Assembly (NCBI RefSeq): GCF_900096975.1
Contig: NZ_FMYQ01000010.1
Coordinates: 62,001-126,000, forward strand
Direction of reading: 5' to 3'
Source: Paraburkholderia lycopersici
Lineage (GTDB): Bacteria > Pseudomonadota > Gammaproteobacteria > Burkholderiales > Burkholderiaceae
Length of the DNA stretch: 64,000 bases
Shown: positions 43,771 through 52,205 of the stretch, piece by piece
How the letters are laid out: each line of letters begins with the position of its first letter
Position numbering within the stretch: position 1 is the stretch's first letter
Made by a program: the position numbers and the translations under genes
Notes under the pieces: generated by a model
What the model was told of the DNA's origin: nothing
The model's input: only the letters and a program-made list of their open reading frames with translations
The model's database searches: none

Positions 43771-44478
43771 TCACAGTGCCAGATACTGGCGAATCAATTG
43801 TTCGTCGCCGAGTTGCTCAGGGCTCAATGTCTCGACGATACGCCCCTTGTCCATCACACAGCAGCGATTCGCGATGCGCTCGACCATACCCATATCCTGC
43901 TCGACCAGCACCACGCCGATACCCGTGTCGTACGCGATATGCTGCAGCGTGTCGCCGATCAGATCGACGATAGAAGGTTGAATGCCTTCGGAAGGCTCGT
44001 CGAGCAACAGCACCTTCGGTGCGCTGATCAGTGCGCGGGCAATCGCCAACTGCTGCTGTTCGCCCCCGCTCATGGTGCCGGCCTTCTGCGTATAGCGTTT
44101 CTTGAGAATCGGAAAATAGCCGACGACTTTCTCTTTCATGTCCGCGGCGCGCGCCCGATTCGCCTGCGCGCCAACCTGCAGATTCTCGGCAACGGTCAGC
44201 GCGCCGAAGATCTCGCGCCCCTGCGGTACATAGCCCATACCGCTCTGCGCCCGAGCGTACGGCTTGTCCTGGCCGATCGCATTGCCTTCGAGACTGATTT
44301 CGCCGGCATCGAGCCTGACCAGACCGATCAGCGCGCGCATCAACGTCGTCTTGCCTACCCCGTTGCGCCCGATGAACGCCAGCACCTCGCCGCGCCCGAC
44401 GCCGAACGACACGCCGTTGAGCACGCGTCCGCCGCCATATCCCGCTTCGACGTTTGACACCTCCAGCAACGCGCTCAT
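43771..44478 (-). CDS. Urea/short-chain-amide ABC transporter ATP-binding protein (UrtE/LivF type)
   Basis: This 235-residue protein has Walker A GRNGVGKTT (about 35-43), FIGRNG/MGYVPQGREIFGALTV, the signature MSGGEQQQLAIARAL and Walker B LLLDEPSEGIQPSI. The QGREIF motif and DEPSEGIQP sequence are typical of UrtE/FmdF-like ATPases. It is the second nucleotide-binding subunit of the importer. Start and stop overlap urtD by four bases (ATGA), so they are translationally coupled. Confidence 0.9.
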   Translation of the reverse strand: MSALLEVSNVEAGYGGGRVLNGVSFGVGRGEVLAFIGRNGVGKTTLMRALIGLVRLDAGEISLEGNAIGQDKPYARAQSGMGYVPQGREIFGALTVAENLQVGAQANRARAADMKEKVVGYFPILKKRYTQKAGTMSGGEQQQLAIARALISAPKVLLLDEPSEGIQPSIVDLIGDTLQHIAYDTGIGVVLVEQDMGMVERIANRCCVMDKGRIVETLSPEQLGDEQLIRQYLAL

Positions 44479-45185
44479 TTCTTCTTCCCCAGATAGACTT
44501 CCGCGACGTCGTCGCGCGCGAGGATTTCATCGAGCGGCCCGTCGGCGAGCAGGCTGCCGCCGTGCAGCACCGTGACGCGCGAGGCAATCTGCTTGACAAA
44601 GGTCATGTCGTGCTCGACCACCATCATCGTGAGGCTGTCTGCCGACAGTCGCTTGATGAGTTCGCCAGTCGCATGCGTCTCCTCCACCGACATGCCCGCC
44701 ACCGGTTCATCGAGAAACAGCAGCTTCGGGCGCAACGACACGGCCATCGCGATTTCGAGCCATTGCTTCTTGCCGTGCGACAGGTTGCGCGCGAGCACGT
44801 GCGCTTCGTTTTCCAGCATGAAGCGTTGCAGCAGTTCGTCGAGACTCTCGGGCCGATCGTCCTTCGCGCGATGCAGCGACAGTTGCAAATGCTGACGCAC
44901 GCTCAGATCGGGAAACACGCCGGGAATCTGGAACTTGATACTCATGCCCATACGGATGCGCTCGTGCGGAAGCACATGGCTCATGTCCCGGCCGAGAAAC
45001 AGCACGCTGCCCTCGGAAGGACGATGCTCGCCCGTGATGAGCTTGAAGAACGTGCTTTTGCCCGCGCCGTTCGGCCCGATCACGCAGCGAATCTCGTTCG
45101 CCTCGATACTGAAGTCGATTCCGTTGATCACTTGCGCGCCGCCAAAATGCTTCTTGAGCCCGCGCGTTTCGAGCAGCGTGGTCAT
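44475..45185 (-). CDS. Urea/short-chain-amide ABC transporter ATP-binding protein (UrtD/LivG type)
   Basis: This 236-residue protein has Walker A GPNGAGKSTFFKLITGEHRP, MSIKFQIPGVFPDLSVRQHL, a divergent signature LSHGKKQWLEIAMA (Ser-His-Gly in place of Ser-Gly-Gly) and Walker B LLFLDEPVAGMSVEE. The IKFQ/LSHGxKQWLEI pattern distinguishes UrtD-type subunits. It works with the urtE product on the two permeases. ATG 45185 overlaps the end of urtC by four bases. Confidence 0.9.
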   Translation of the reverse strand: MTTLLETRGLKKHFGGAQVINGIDFSIEANEIRCVIGPNGAGKSTFFKLITGEHRPSEGSVLFLGRDMSHVLPHERIRMGMSIKFQIPGVFPDLSVRQHLQLSLHRAKDDRPESLDELLQRFMLENEAHVLARNLSHGKKQWLEIAMAVSLRPKLLFLDEPVAGMSVEETHATGELIKRLSADSLTMMVVEHDMTFVKQIASRVTVLHGGSLLADGPLDEILARDDVAEVYLGKKK

Positions 45186-46252
45186 GACTTGCCCTCCTCT
45201 TGCCTGAGGCATCCGCCGGCATGGCGTGAAGCGCCGCTCGTGCGGCTCGACAGACGCCGCAGATGCCGCGCGACGAACGGCAGCAGCCCTTCAGGCGCAG
45301 CCAGCACGACAATCAGCAGAATCGCGCCGAGCAGGATCAGCGCGTACTGGCTGCCGTATACCGCGAGATTCTGCGAGAGCCACACGAGCAAGGCGGTGCC
45401 GACGATCGTTCCGCCGATGCTCTTTCTCCCCGACGTCGCGACCCAGATCACCGGCATCGCGGCAGCGGTGAGGCCCATTGTCGACGGCGTGATGTAGGAG
45501 CCCCAGATCGTGTACAACGCGCCCGACAATCCGCCCAGCGTGCAACCGAGCACGAACACCATCAATTGATGACGGCGGATGTCGACGCCGAGCATCTCCG
45601 CACGCTGCGGATTCTCCCGAATGGCGATGAGGGTCAAACCGAAGGTACCGTCGAGCAGCCTGCGCATGACCGCGTAAACCGCGATTAGCAGAAGCAGCAC
45701 GAGGTAGTAGAAGCTCACGTTCTCCAGCGTGAGCGGCCCGCCGGGCCACGGAATGGTCAATTGCGGCATGCCGCCCATACCGTTGTAGCCGTTCAGCCGC
45801 GCCTCGCCGATCGCCCATTGCGGCCCAGCCGTCTGCGACATGAAGGTTTCGAGCACGAGCGTCACCGACAATGTGACGATGCCGATGAACACGCCTTTGA
45901 TGCGTCCATAGAAAATCATGTAGCCGATCAGCGCCGCGACCACGATGCTCACCACAATGCCCGCGCCAAGCCCGAGCCACGACTCGAACCACGTGTCGCC
46001 ATAGTTGAGCGTGAAGATGCCATAGGTGTAGCCCGACAAGCCGAAGAACGCGGTCTGCCCGAACGACAGGATGCCGCCGTAGCCCCACATCGCGGCGAGC
46101 CCGAGCGCGCTGAACGCCCACAGCAGACAGTAGGCGAGATTGCCGCTGGTGTTCGCATCGACCACGAGCGGCAGGCATAGCGCCACGAGCCACGGCACCG
46201 TATGCAACGCACGCGTTGCGGCACTGGTCGAAGGCCCTTTCATTTGCGTCAC
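45182..46252 (-). CDS. Urea/amide ABC transporter permease (UrtC/LivM type)
   Basis: This 356-residue integral membrane protein has about ten hydrophobic segments. It carries AMWGYGGILSFGQTAFFGLSG (the family's conserved GxLSFGQ motif), RGIREN-like IAIRENPQRAEMLGVDIRRH and GRKSIGGTIVGTALLVWL. It is the second permease of the LIV/urea-type importer. The long, charged C-terminal tail (LRRLSSRTSGASRHAGG) is typical. It follows urtB after nine bases. Confidence 0.9.
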   Translation of the reverse strand: MTQMKGPSTSAATRALHTVPWLVALCLPLVVDANTSGNLAYCLLWAFSALGLAAMWGYGGILSFGQTAFFGLSGYTYGIFTLNYGDTWFESWLGLGAGIVVSIVVAALIGYMIFYGRIKGVFIGIVTLSVTLVLETFMSQTAGPQWAIGEARLNGYNGMGGMPQLTIPWPGGPLTLENVSFYYLVLLLLIAVYAVMRRLLDGTFGLTLIAIRENPQRAEMLGVDIRRHQLMVFVLGCTLGGLSGALYTIWGSYITPSTMGLTAAAMPVIWVATSGRKSIGGTIVGTALLVWLSQNLAVYGSQYALILLGAILLIVVLAAPEGLLPFVARHLRRLSSRTSGASRHAGGCLRQEEGKS

Positions 46253-46261
46253 GTCTGCCTC

Positions 46262-47131
46262 CTAGCGCAAGCGCGTGAAGAGATTACCGAGACCTTGCGG
46301 CATCAGCCGGATCACGACGATGACCGTCACCAGCAGACCGATCTGTCCGAACAACTGCCCGTAGGACGCCGTCAGCGCGGTCTGGATGATCGCGAGCACG
46401 CCGGCCGCCGGTGTCGTGCCCGCGATCACGTTGGCACCACCGACCACTACCGACACGAAGGCCTGTACGATGAAGTTGCTGCCCATTGTCGGCACCGCCG
46501 TCATGGTCGGCGCGTAGAGCGCGCCGGTGAGGCCCGCGAGTCCCGCGCCCAGCGCGAAGGTCAGCGTATAGAGCCGGTCGGTGCGCAGACCGAGGCATTG
46601 TGCGATATTCGCGTTCTGGATCGTGGCGCGCGCACAGACGCCGTAATTGGTTTTGAAGAACAGCAGGTAGAGGCTGAACAGGATGGCGAGCGCGATACCG
46701 GGCAGCACGGCGCGATACGTCGAGAACGAATACTCGCCGAGCGAAAAAGAGCCGAACGGTGTGCTGATCCCTTCGATCGACGGACCGGCGACGAGCAGCA
46801 TGGTCTGCTGCACGATCAGGCTGATTGCCCACGTTGCCACGACGGAGTCGAACAGACGGTCATAGAGATGGCGAATCACCAACCGCTCGACGATGATGCC
46901 CGCAAGCGCTGCCGCGAGCGCGCCGAACAGCATCGCGAGCGGCAGCGGCACACCGTGCTTCGCCGTGATGATGGTCACGTACGCGCCGCACATGATGAAC
47001 TCGCCATGCGCAAGATTGATGACACCCATCATGCCGAAAATCACCGCGAGACCGAGCGCCGCGAGCACCAGATAAGCGAAGTTGTCGCCGAACTGATAGA
47101 TGAGCGAATAGAGAGCCGATAGAGTGGCCAT
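46262..47131 (-). CDS. Urea/amide ABC transporter permease (UrtB/LivH type)
   Basis: The protein is about 289 residues with eight to nine transmembrane segments. It has the family motif MGVINLAHGEFIMCGAYV near the N-terminus and RATIQNANIAQCLGLRTDRLYTL in the cytoplasmic loop. GGAG precedes ATG 47131. It follows the binding-protein gene after 66 bases. Together the permeases form the inner-membrane channel. Confidence 0.9.
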   Translation of the reverse strand: MATLSALYSLIYQFGDNFAYLVLAALGLAVIFGMMGVINLAHGEFIMCGAYVTIITAKHGVPLPLAMLFGALAAALAGIIVERLVIRHLYDRLFDSVVATWAISLIVQQTMLLVAGPSIEGISTPFGSFSLGEYSFSTYRAVLPGIALAILFSLYLLFFKTNYGVCARATIQNANIAQCLGLRTDRLYTLTFALGAGLAGLTGALYAPTMTAVPTMGSNFIVQAFVSVVVGGANVIAGTTPAAGVLAIIQTALTASYGQLFGQIGLLVTVIVVIRLMPQGLGNLFTRLR

Positions 47132-47197
47132 ACGTGCTCCACGTTCAGGAGGTCGGCGCGCGCGAACATGCTGCATTTCTCGAGCGCCGGCTTCGGA

Positions 47198-48433
47198 TCA
47201 GGACTTCTTGGGCAGGTTCGACGGCGTGTATTGACGATGATCCGGCTTGTTCGGCAAATCGCAGCCGACCTTGCCGAGCCAGTAGGGCTGCACGTCGTTC
47301 CAGACCTTCGGAATTTCGACCGAGTGGTCCTCCTTCACGTGCACCAGATAAATCGTGTGACTCGCGTGATGGCTCTTCGGATCGATGCAGACCTTGCCTT
47401 GCGCGCCGGTCGTGCAGATGCCGCCGCTTTCGAGCGCTTTGCGCACCGCGTCCTGATTCGTCGACTTCGCTTTTTCGACCGCCGCCTTGTAGAGATAGAG
47501 GGCGTCGTAGGCGTTGGCGGCCTCCTGGTTGATGTACGGCTCATTCGGATACTTCGCGTGAAAGCGCTTCTTGAAGTCGTTGCTGGCGGGCGAATCGACC
47601 TCTTCGACGTAGTTCGCCGTCACGTACATGTCCTTCAGCGCAGGCGGTTTGAAGCGCTTGTGCTCGTACGCCTGACCGACGTTCACCGAACTCGCCATCG
47701 GCAGATTCAGATGCGCCGACGCCTGCTGCTCGTAGTACGAAGACTGATTCGCGCCGACCAGCAGCGTGACGACGAAGTCAGGCTTCGCCTTCTGGATGTT
47801 CTGAATGGTCTGGCCGAACTGCGATACCGACAGCGGAATGAATTCCTCGCCGACCATCGTGCCGCCGTTTTCCTTGACGATGTTGCGTACCCACTCAGCC
47901 GAAATCTGCCCAAAGTTATAGTCGGCCGCGATGGTGTACACCTTCTTGCCGTACTTCTGCATCATCCACGGAATGAGCGTCGAAAATTGCTGCTCGGGCA
48001 CCGCGCCGGTAACGAAGGTGTTCGAGTCGCAGACGCCACCCTCATACTGATTGTCGTACCAGTAGAGCTGATGCGCGCGGTCCATGATCGGGCGGATCGC
48101 TTCGCGCGATGCGCTGGAGAACGCGCCGAAAATCACATCCGGCTTGTCGGTCTGCACGAGCCGCCGGGCCAATTCCTGAAACTTGGTGTTGTCCGACTGC
48201 GTGTCGTAAGCAATCAGCTTCACCGGGCGGCCGAGAATGCCGCCCTTCGCGTTGATTTCGTCGACGGCGAGTTCCGTGGCGTGAATCTTGGGAATCGTGG
48301 CCAGTGCAAAATTCCCCGAAGCGTCTTCGAGCAAGCCGATCTTCACGGGATCGGCGGCGCTCGAAGCGAGCGAAGTCAGTGCGAGTCCTGCGGTAAGGGC
48401 GAGACGCATCCAGCCCGACAGCTTCAGCAACAT
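47198..48433 (-). CDS. Urea/short-chain-amide ABC transporter substrate-binding protein (UrtA/FmdD type)
   Basis: This 411-residue protein has a Sec signal peptide (residues 1-27, ending LASSAADP). The body reads VKIGLLEDASGNFALATIPK, HATELAVDEINAKGGILGRP and YWYDNQYEGGVCDSNTFVTG, matching UrtA/FmdD-like binding proteins for urea and short-chain amides. It delivers the ligand to the UrtBC channel. GGAG precedes ATG 48433. It is the first gene of the operon, separated from the promoter by a leader with a terminator. Confidence 0.92.
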   Translation of the reverse strand: MLLKLSGWMRLALTAGLALTSLASSAADPVKIGLLEDASGNFALATIPKIHATELAVDEINAKGGILGRPVKLIAYDTQSDNTKFQELARRLVQTDKPDVIFGAFSSASREAIRPIMDRAHQLYWYDNQYEGGVCDSNTFVTGAVPEQQFSTLIPWMMQKYGKKVYTIAADYNFGQISAEWVRNIVKENGGTMVGEEFIPLSVSQFGQTIQNIQKAKPDFVVTLLVGANQSSYYEQQASAHLNLPMASSVNVGQAYEHKRFKPPALKDMYVTANYVEEVDSPASNDFKKRFHAKYPNEPYINQEAANAYDALYLYKAAVEKAKSTNQDAVRKALESGGICTTGAQGKVCIDPKSHHASHTIYLVHVKEDHSVEIPKVWNDVQPYWLGKVGCDLPNKPDHRQYTPSNLPKKS

Positions 48434-48494
48434 GCGGGTTCTCCAGAGATGGGCGCCAGACGTGAGCGCTAGAACAGGGGGAAAAAATGTGGAC

Positions 48495-48532
48495 AAAAAA
48501 AAACCCCTGACGAACGGTGAGTTCGTCAGGGG
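48495..48532 (-). terminator. Intrinsic terminator in the leader of the amide operon
   Basis: Arms 48504-48515 and 48521-48532 form a perfect 12-bp GC-rich stem (CCCCTGACGAAC/GTTCGTCAGGGG) with a five-base loop. Reading on the minus strand it is followed immediately by nine T residues (48503-48495). It lies 62 bases before the urtA start and after the promoter, so by default it should stop transcription before the operon. This is what an ANTAR antiterminator controls. Confidence 0.88.
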
Positions 48533-48568
48533 GCTTCTGTGCCGGGTCCTCGGGCGGACATCTTTGTC
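48532..48568 (-). promoter_or_regulatory. Putative ANTAR (AmiR) target: paired hexaloop hairpins
   Basis: On the minus strand GAC-AAAGAT-GTC (48568-48557) and GGC-ACAGAA-GCC (48543-48532) form two mini-hairpins. Each has a six-base loop with A at position 1 and G at position 4, the hallmark of ANTAR-binding RNAs. They are separated by 13 bases. The 3' arm of the second hairpin shares one base (48532) with the 5' arm of the terminator and abuts it, so the structures compete. The stems are only three perfect base pairs long; outer pairing is weak by eye, so the structure needs folding. Confidence 0.7.
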
Positions 48569-48589
48569 GGGCCTCGAAGGAGTGACTTG

Positions 48590-48619
48590 AGTCTAAAACG
48601 CCATATTTTTATTTGTCAA
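48590..48619 (-). promoter_or_regulatory. Putative sigma-70 promoter of the amide operon
   Basis: On the minus strand TTGACA (48619-48614) is a perfect -35 box. It is followed after 18 bases, AT-rich, by TAGACT (48595-48590), a four-of-six match to the -10 consensus. It would start a transcript about 150 bases before urtA that contains the hexaloop hairpins and the terminator. Confidence 0.55.
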
Positions 48620-48969
48620 CTGCGATCAAAAATTGGGGGCTTCGCGAGAGTGCGCTGGGTGGAGGTTGAAGTCGATACCGGTTCTCCGATTGGTGAAGCG
48701 TGGGGAATCCGCAGCGTTGTCAGACTGACCGAGATTAAATGATGCTGTTACGGATGGCGCTGCCTACTTTCTTCATCATCCATTCGCTGGCAGCGGTTGC
48801 GGACGTCTGCAGTCGGCGTCGATGAATGGGCACTTGCGGCCCATTCCGGCCGGTGGCGTCTTTACAGGCTCGATGACCCATATCGGCGCGAAACGGCCAC
48901 CTGGACCCCTGGATCACCAGAACAGGCACGAACGACGAAACGTGAGCGGATAAAGTCGCACGTGTCCTG
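48620..48969. other. Gene-free DNA between the amide-operon promoter and the AraC gene
   Basis: No coding frame with a recognisable domain was found. Short frames on both strands look like high-GC noise. It may hold distal regulatory sites of the amide operon. Confidence 0.4.
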
Positions 48970-49791
48970 CTACAACGCCTGCTGCGTTGCGCCCGTCTCC
49001 AGTCCGTTTCGGTTGCGCAGAAAGCGCTGCGGCGTCTCGCCCATCGCGCGCCGGAACATCGTGATAAAGGCACTAGAATTGCGATAGCCGAGTTCATTAG
49101 CGATGGTCGAGACCGACATCCCCTTCGCAAGGCGCGAGATTGATTCCACCAGCCGCAGCCGTTGGCGCCATTGGCCGAAGGTGAGGCCAGTCTCGTCTTT
49201 GAAAGCGCGCTCCAAGGTGCTTTCGCTCGCGCCTACGCGCATGCCCCACTCGTTCAGTGATGTGTTGTCGGCGGGCGAGTCCATCAGCTGGCCGCAGATC
49301 TGTTGCAGGCGCCGGTCCTTCGGCAGCGGCAGCAGCCCTTCCGAGGCGAGTTGCGCGTCGCGCATTTCCTGCAGCAGCAGCGGGTCGATCAACGCCGAGC
49401 GGCGCTCGGGATGGCCGTTCTGCTGATCGACCACGAGCGCACCCACCAGCGCGTGGAGCAGCGTCGAAATCATCAGCACGTGACAACTCGGCTCGCCGCG
49501 CGGTGCGACGTCGACTTCGAAATAGACCGTGTACATCGCCACCGGGCTGACCGCCTGCAACTCGTGCGCGACGAGCGGCGCGATCCACAATCCGCGGTAC
49601 GGGCCGAGCGTCCAGGCGCCATCGGGCGTGATGACGCGCAGCACCCCGCGCGTCGTGTAGACGAACTGCGGTTGCGTATGCGAATGCCAGCTTTCGCTGT
49701 CGCCAGCCTCGAAATCGTACCGTTTCGCGATGACCGGACGTTTGAGATATCGCCTCTGCGTACCGGTCATGCGCTGCCAGATATCGGTCAT
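48970..49791 (-). CDS. AraC-family regulator with N-terminal cupin domain
   Basis: This 273-residue protein has an N-terminal cupin (about 20-100; HSHTQPQFVYTTRGVLRVIT) and a C-terminal pair of helix-turn-helix motifs. The first includes LNEWGMRVGASESTLERAFK; the second includes STIANELGYRNSSAFITMFR and ends RAMGETPQRFLR, the classic AraC signature. It is divergent, over 183 bases, from the siderophore-receptor operon, so its target may be that operon, perhaps with the bound siderophore or another ligand sensed by the cupin. It also lies upstream of the amide operon on the same strand, but that has its own AmiR system. Confidence 0.88.
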   Translation of the reverse strand: MTDIWQRMTGTQRRYLKRPVIAKRYDFEAGDSESWHSHTQPQFVYTTRGVLRVITPDGAWTLGPYRGLWIAPLVAHELQAVSPVAMYTVYFEVDVAPRGEPSCHVLMISTLLHALVGALVVDQQNGHPERRSALIDPLLLQEMRDAQLASEGLLPLPKDRRLQQICGQLMDSPADNTSLNEWGMRVGASESTLERAFKDETGLTFGQWRQRLRLVESISRLAKGMSVSTIANELGYRNSSAFITMFRRAMGETPQRFLRNRNGLETGATQQAL

Positions 49792-49910
49792 TTGTGAGTT
49801 TCGGGAAGAAACACGGCAAAACCGTCAAATATCGCCGGCTTTGCGTAGCAAATTGACAGGACGTCGGCAAAGCTTCGACCGTATTCTATCGTTCGTCTGT
49901 CGATTTACCA

Positions 49911-49933
49911 ATACAAATCGTAATGATTCGTAT
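49911..49933 (+). promoter_or_regulatory. Fur-box-like palindrome upstream of the siderophore receptor gene
   Basis: ATACAAATC (49911-49919) and GATTCGTAT (49925-49933) are inverted repeats matching in 8 of 9 positions around GTAAT. The overlap TAATGATTCGTATT resembles Fur-box halves (AATGATAAT-like). It lies 42-64 bases before the start of the receptor gene and is AT-rich, as expected for iron-repressed promoters. Confidence 0.55.
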
Positions 49934-49974
49934 TTGCTTTTTGACGATTTTAAATTTTTAACGGGGTGCGTGGG

Positions 49975-52203
49975 ATGAATCGGGGACGGGGCGGGAAATC
50001 GTCGAACAACATGGCTAACGAGGTCGCCAGGACGCGGCGGATGAAGCTGCGCAGCATCACGGCGCTCGTGGCGCTGGCGATCGCGAAGCTCGCGAGCGCG
50101 CAGACGGCGGCAGTGCCTGCGGCGGCGTCGGACGCGGCGGCGCAGCCGGGCCAGCAATTGCCGGCCGTCATCGTGAAAGGCACGCGGGACGCGCAAACGG
50201 CCACGGGACCGGTGGTGGGCTACGTAGCCACACACAGCGAGGCCGGGACCAAGTCCGACACGCCGATCATCAAGGTGCCGCAAGCGATCTCGGTCGTGAC
50301 GCGCGACCAGATGGACGTGCAAGGAGCGCAAAGCGTGGCGCAGGCCCTGCGCTACACATCGGGCATCAACCCGGAGCAACGCGGCACCAATACCGATTCG
50401 CTCGAATACCTCTACGCTCGGGGCTTTCTCGTCGACGAGTTCTGGAACGGACTGCGCACGCCCGGCCCGAACGGCGGCTTCGGCTTCAACGTCACGAGCT
50501 TCGATCCATACATGTTCGAGCGCATCGAACTGCTGCACGGCCCCGCTTCCGTGCTGTACGGCCAGGGCTCTCCGGGCGGCACCATCAACCTCGTGAGCAA
50601 GATGCCCACCGCCACGCCGTACCATGAAATCGGCATGCAAACGGGCAGCTATGGCCGCATCCAGGGTTTCTTCGACATGAGCGGCCCGATCGACAAGGAC
50701 GGCAAGGTCCTTTACCGCCTGACCGCCGACGGCTTCAACACCGGCACGCAGACCGACTACGTGAACCAGCAGCGTTTCTCGATCGCGCCGACGATCCAGT
50801 TTCGCCCGACGAAAGACACGACCTTTACGATCTTCGCGAACTACCAGTCGGACCCGGAAGCGGGCATCTACAACTCGGTGCCCTACACCTGGTCGAGCCG
50901 CGGCGACTATCCGGGCGAGCCTACGTGGGACAGCTTCCGCAAAACCCAGGCATCGATCGGCTATCAGCTGGAGCACCGCTTTAACGACACCTGGTCGTTC
51001 AAGCAGAGCTATCGTTTCATGCGCAACACGCAGACGATCCAGTACGTGGGCAACGACGGCTTCAAGGCGGGCACCGATACGCTCGCGCGTACCGCGTATC
51101 TGAACTTCGGAAGCGTGAACTCGCACACCGTCGATAACCAGGTCAACGCGAAGTTCAATACGGGGTTGGTGAAGCACAACGTCACGGTCGGGCTCGATTA
51201 CCAGAACATACAGTTCGACCACTACTTTTACGGCAATCTGACTTCCACGCCGGGTCTTGATGAGAGCAACCCGATCTATGGGCAGTCGATTCCCTATCCG
51301 AACTTCATGTTCGCGACGTCGAATGCCACCTCGATCAAGCAACTCGGCGTGTATGCGCAGGACCAGCTCGACATCGGCAAATGGTCGTTCCTGTTCGGCG
51401 TACGCGAGGACTGGGCCAACGAAGATCAGACCTCGTACAAGACGGGCGCCACCACGACGCAGTTCAACCGTGCGTTCACGTGGCGCGCGGGCGGCGTGTA
51501 TCAGTTCGACAGCGGAATTGCGCCGTACTTCAGCTATTCGCGCTCGTTCCAGCCGCAGGTCGGCACGACGTATGGCGGCGACGCGTTCGCGCCGCTCACG
51601 GCCGAGCAGTACGAAATGGGCGTGAAGTTCCAGCCGAAGGGCTACAACAGCTTCGTCACGGTGTCGGCATTCCACGTCACCGAGAACAACGTCCAGACCA
51701 CCGACCCGCTGCATGGCGGCTTCAGCGTGCTCACCGGCCAGGTGCGCTCACAGGGGTTCGAGGTGGAAGGCCACGCGAGCCTCACCAACAACCTGCAACT
51801 GATCGCGAGCTACACCTACACCAACCTGCTCAACACGAAGAGCAACTCAGCGACACTGGATAAGGCGCCGGTCGGCATACCGCGTAACACGGCTTCGCTG
51901 TGGGCCGACTATACGGTCCCGGCGGGACCGCTCGCGGGGCTGCTATTCGGCGGCGGCGTGCGATACATCGGGGGCTCGTACGGCGACACGGCGAACGCGT
52001 TCATGACTTCGTCGGCGACGCTCGTGGATCTTTCGCTGCGTTATGACCCTGGCCGTCGCTTTTCCAACCTGCAAGGCTGGACGACGTGGCTGAACGTGTC
52101 GAACCTGCTCGACCGCAAGTACTTCGCCTCGTGCACGGGCGCGAACTACTGCTACTGGGGACAAGGCCGTCTGCTTACCGCGGGCGCGAAGTATCAGTGG
52201 TAG
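49975..52203 (+). CDS. TonB-dependent siderophore receptor
   Basis: The protein is about 742 residues. A signal peptide lies within the first 45 residues (LRSITALVALAIAKLASAQ), followed by a TonB-box-like LPAVIVKG. The plug domain has VPQAISVVTRDQMDVQGAQS, LRYTSGINPEQRG and RIELLHGPASVLYGQGSPGG. A 22-stranded barrel follows and ends in ...LLTAGAKYQW with a terminal aromatic residue. It imports a ferric siderophore across the outer membrane using TonB energy. ATG 49975 is used, though an internal ATG at 50011 is also possible. A Fur-box-like palindrome lies just upstream. It is the first gene of an operon with a siderophore ABC importer and a peptide exporter, so the siderophore may be a hydroxamate or a lipopeptide/NRP type. 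Confidence 0.93.
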   Translation: MNRGRGGKSSNNMANEVARTRRMKLRSITALVALAIAKLASAQTAAVPAAASDAAAQPGQQLPAVIVKGTRDAQTATGPVVGYVATHSEAGTKSDTPIIKVPQAISVVTRDQMDVQGAQSVAQALRYTSGINPEQRGTNTDSLEYLYARGFLVDEFWNGLRTPGPNGGFGFNVTSFDPYMFERIELLHGPASVLYGQGSPGGTINLVSKMPTATPYHEIGMQTGSYGRIQGFFDMSGPIDKDGKVLYRLTADGFNTGTQTDYVNQQRFSIAPTIQFRPTKDTTFTIFANYQSDPEAGIYNSVPYTWSSRGDYPGEPTWDSFRKTQASIGYQLEHRFNDTWSFKQSYRFMRNTQTIQYVGNDGFKAGTDTLARTAYLNFGSVNSHTVDNQVNAKFNTGLVKHNVTVGLDYQNIQFDHYFYGNLTSTPGLDESNPIYGQSIPYPNFMFATSNATSIKQLGVYAQDQLDIGKWSFLFGVREDWANEDQTSYKTGATTTQFNRAFTWRAGGVYQFDSGIAPYFSYSRSFQPQVGTTYGGDAFAPLTAEQYEMGVKFQPKGYNSFVTVSAFHVTENNVQTTDPLHGGFSVLTGQVRSQGFEVEGHASLTNNLQLIASYTYTNLLNTKSNSATLDKAPVGIPRNTASLWADYTVPAGPLAGLLFGGGVRYIGGSYGDTANAFMTSSATLVDLSLRYDPGRRFSNLQGWTTWLNVSNLLDRKYFASCTGANYCYWGQGRLLTAGAKYQW

Positions 52204-52205
52204 CG

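Noticed and set aside
48495..48532. The hairpin as a terminator for the plus strand
   Set aside because: The T-tract exists only when read on the minus strand; no gene ends there on the plus strand.
49825..51714. A 629-codon open frame antisense to the siderophore receptor
   Set aside because: Composition is Arg/Val/His-rich with no motif; the opposite strand encodes a clear TonB receptor.
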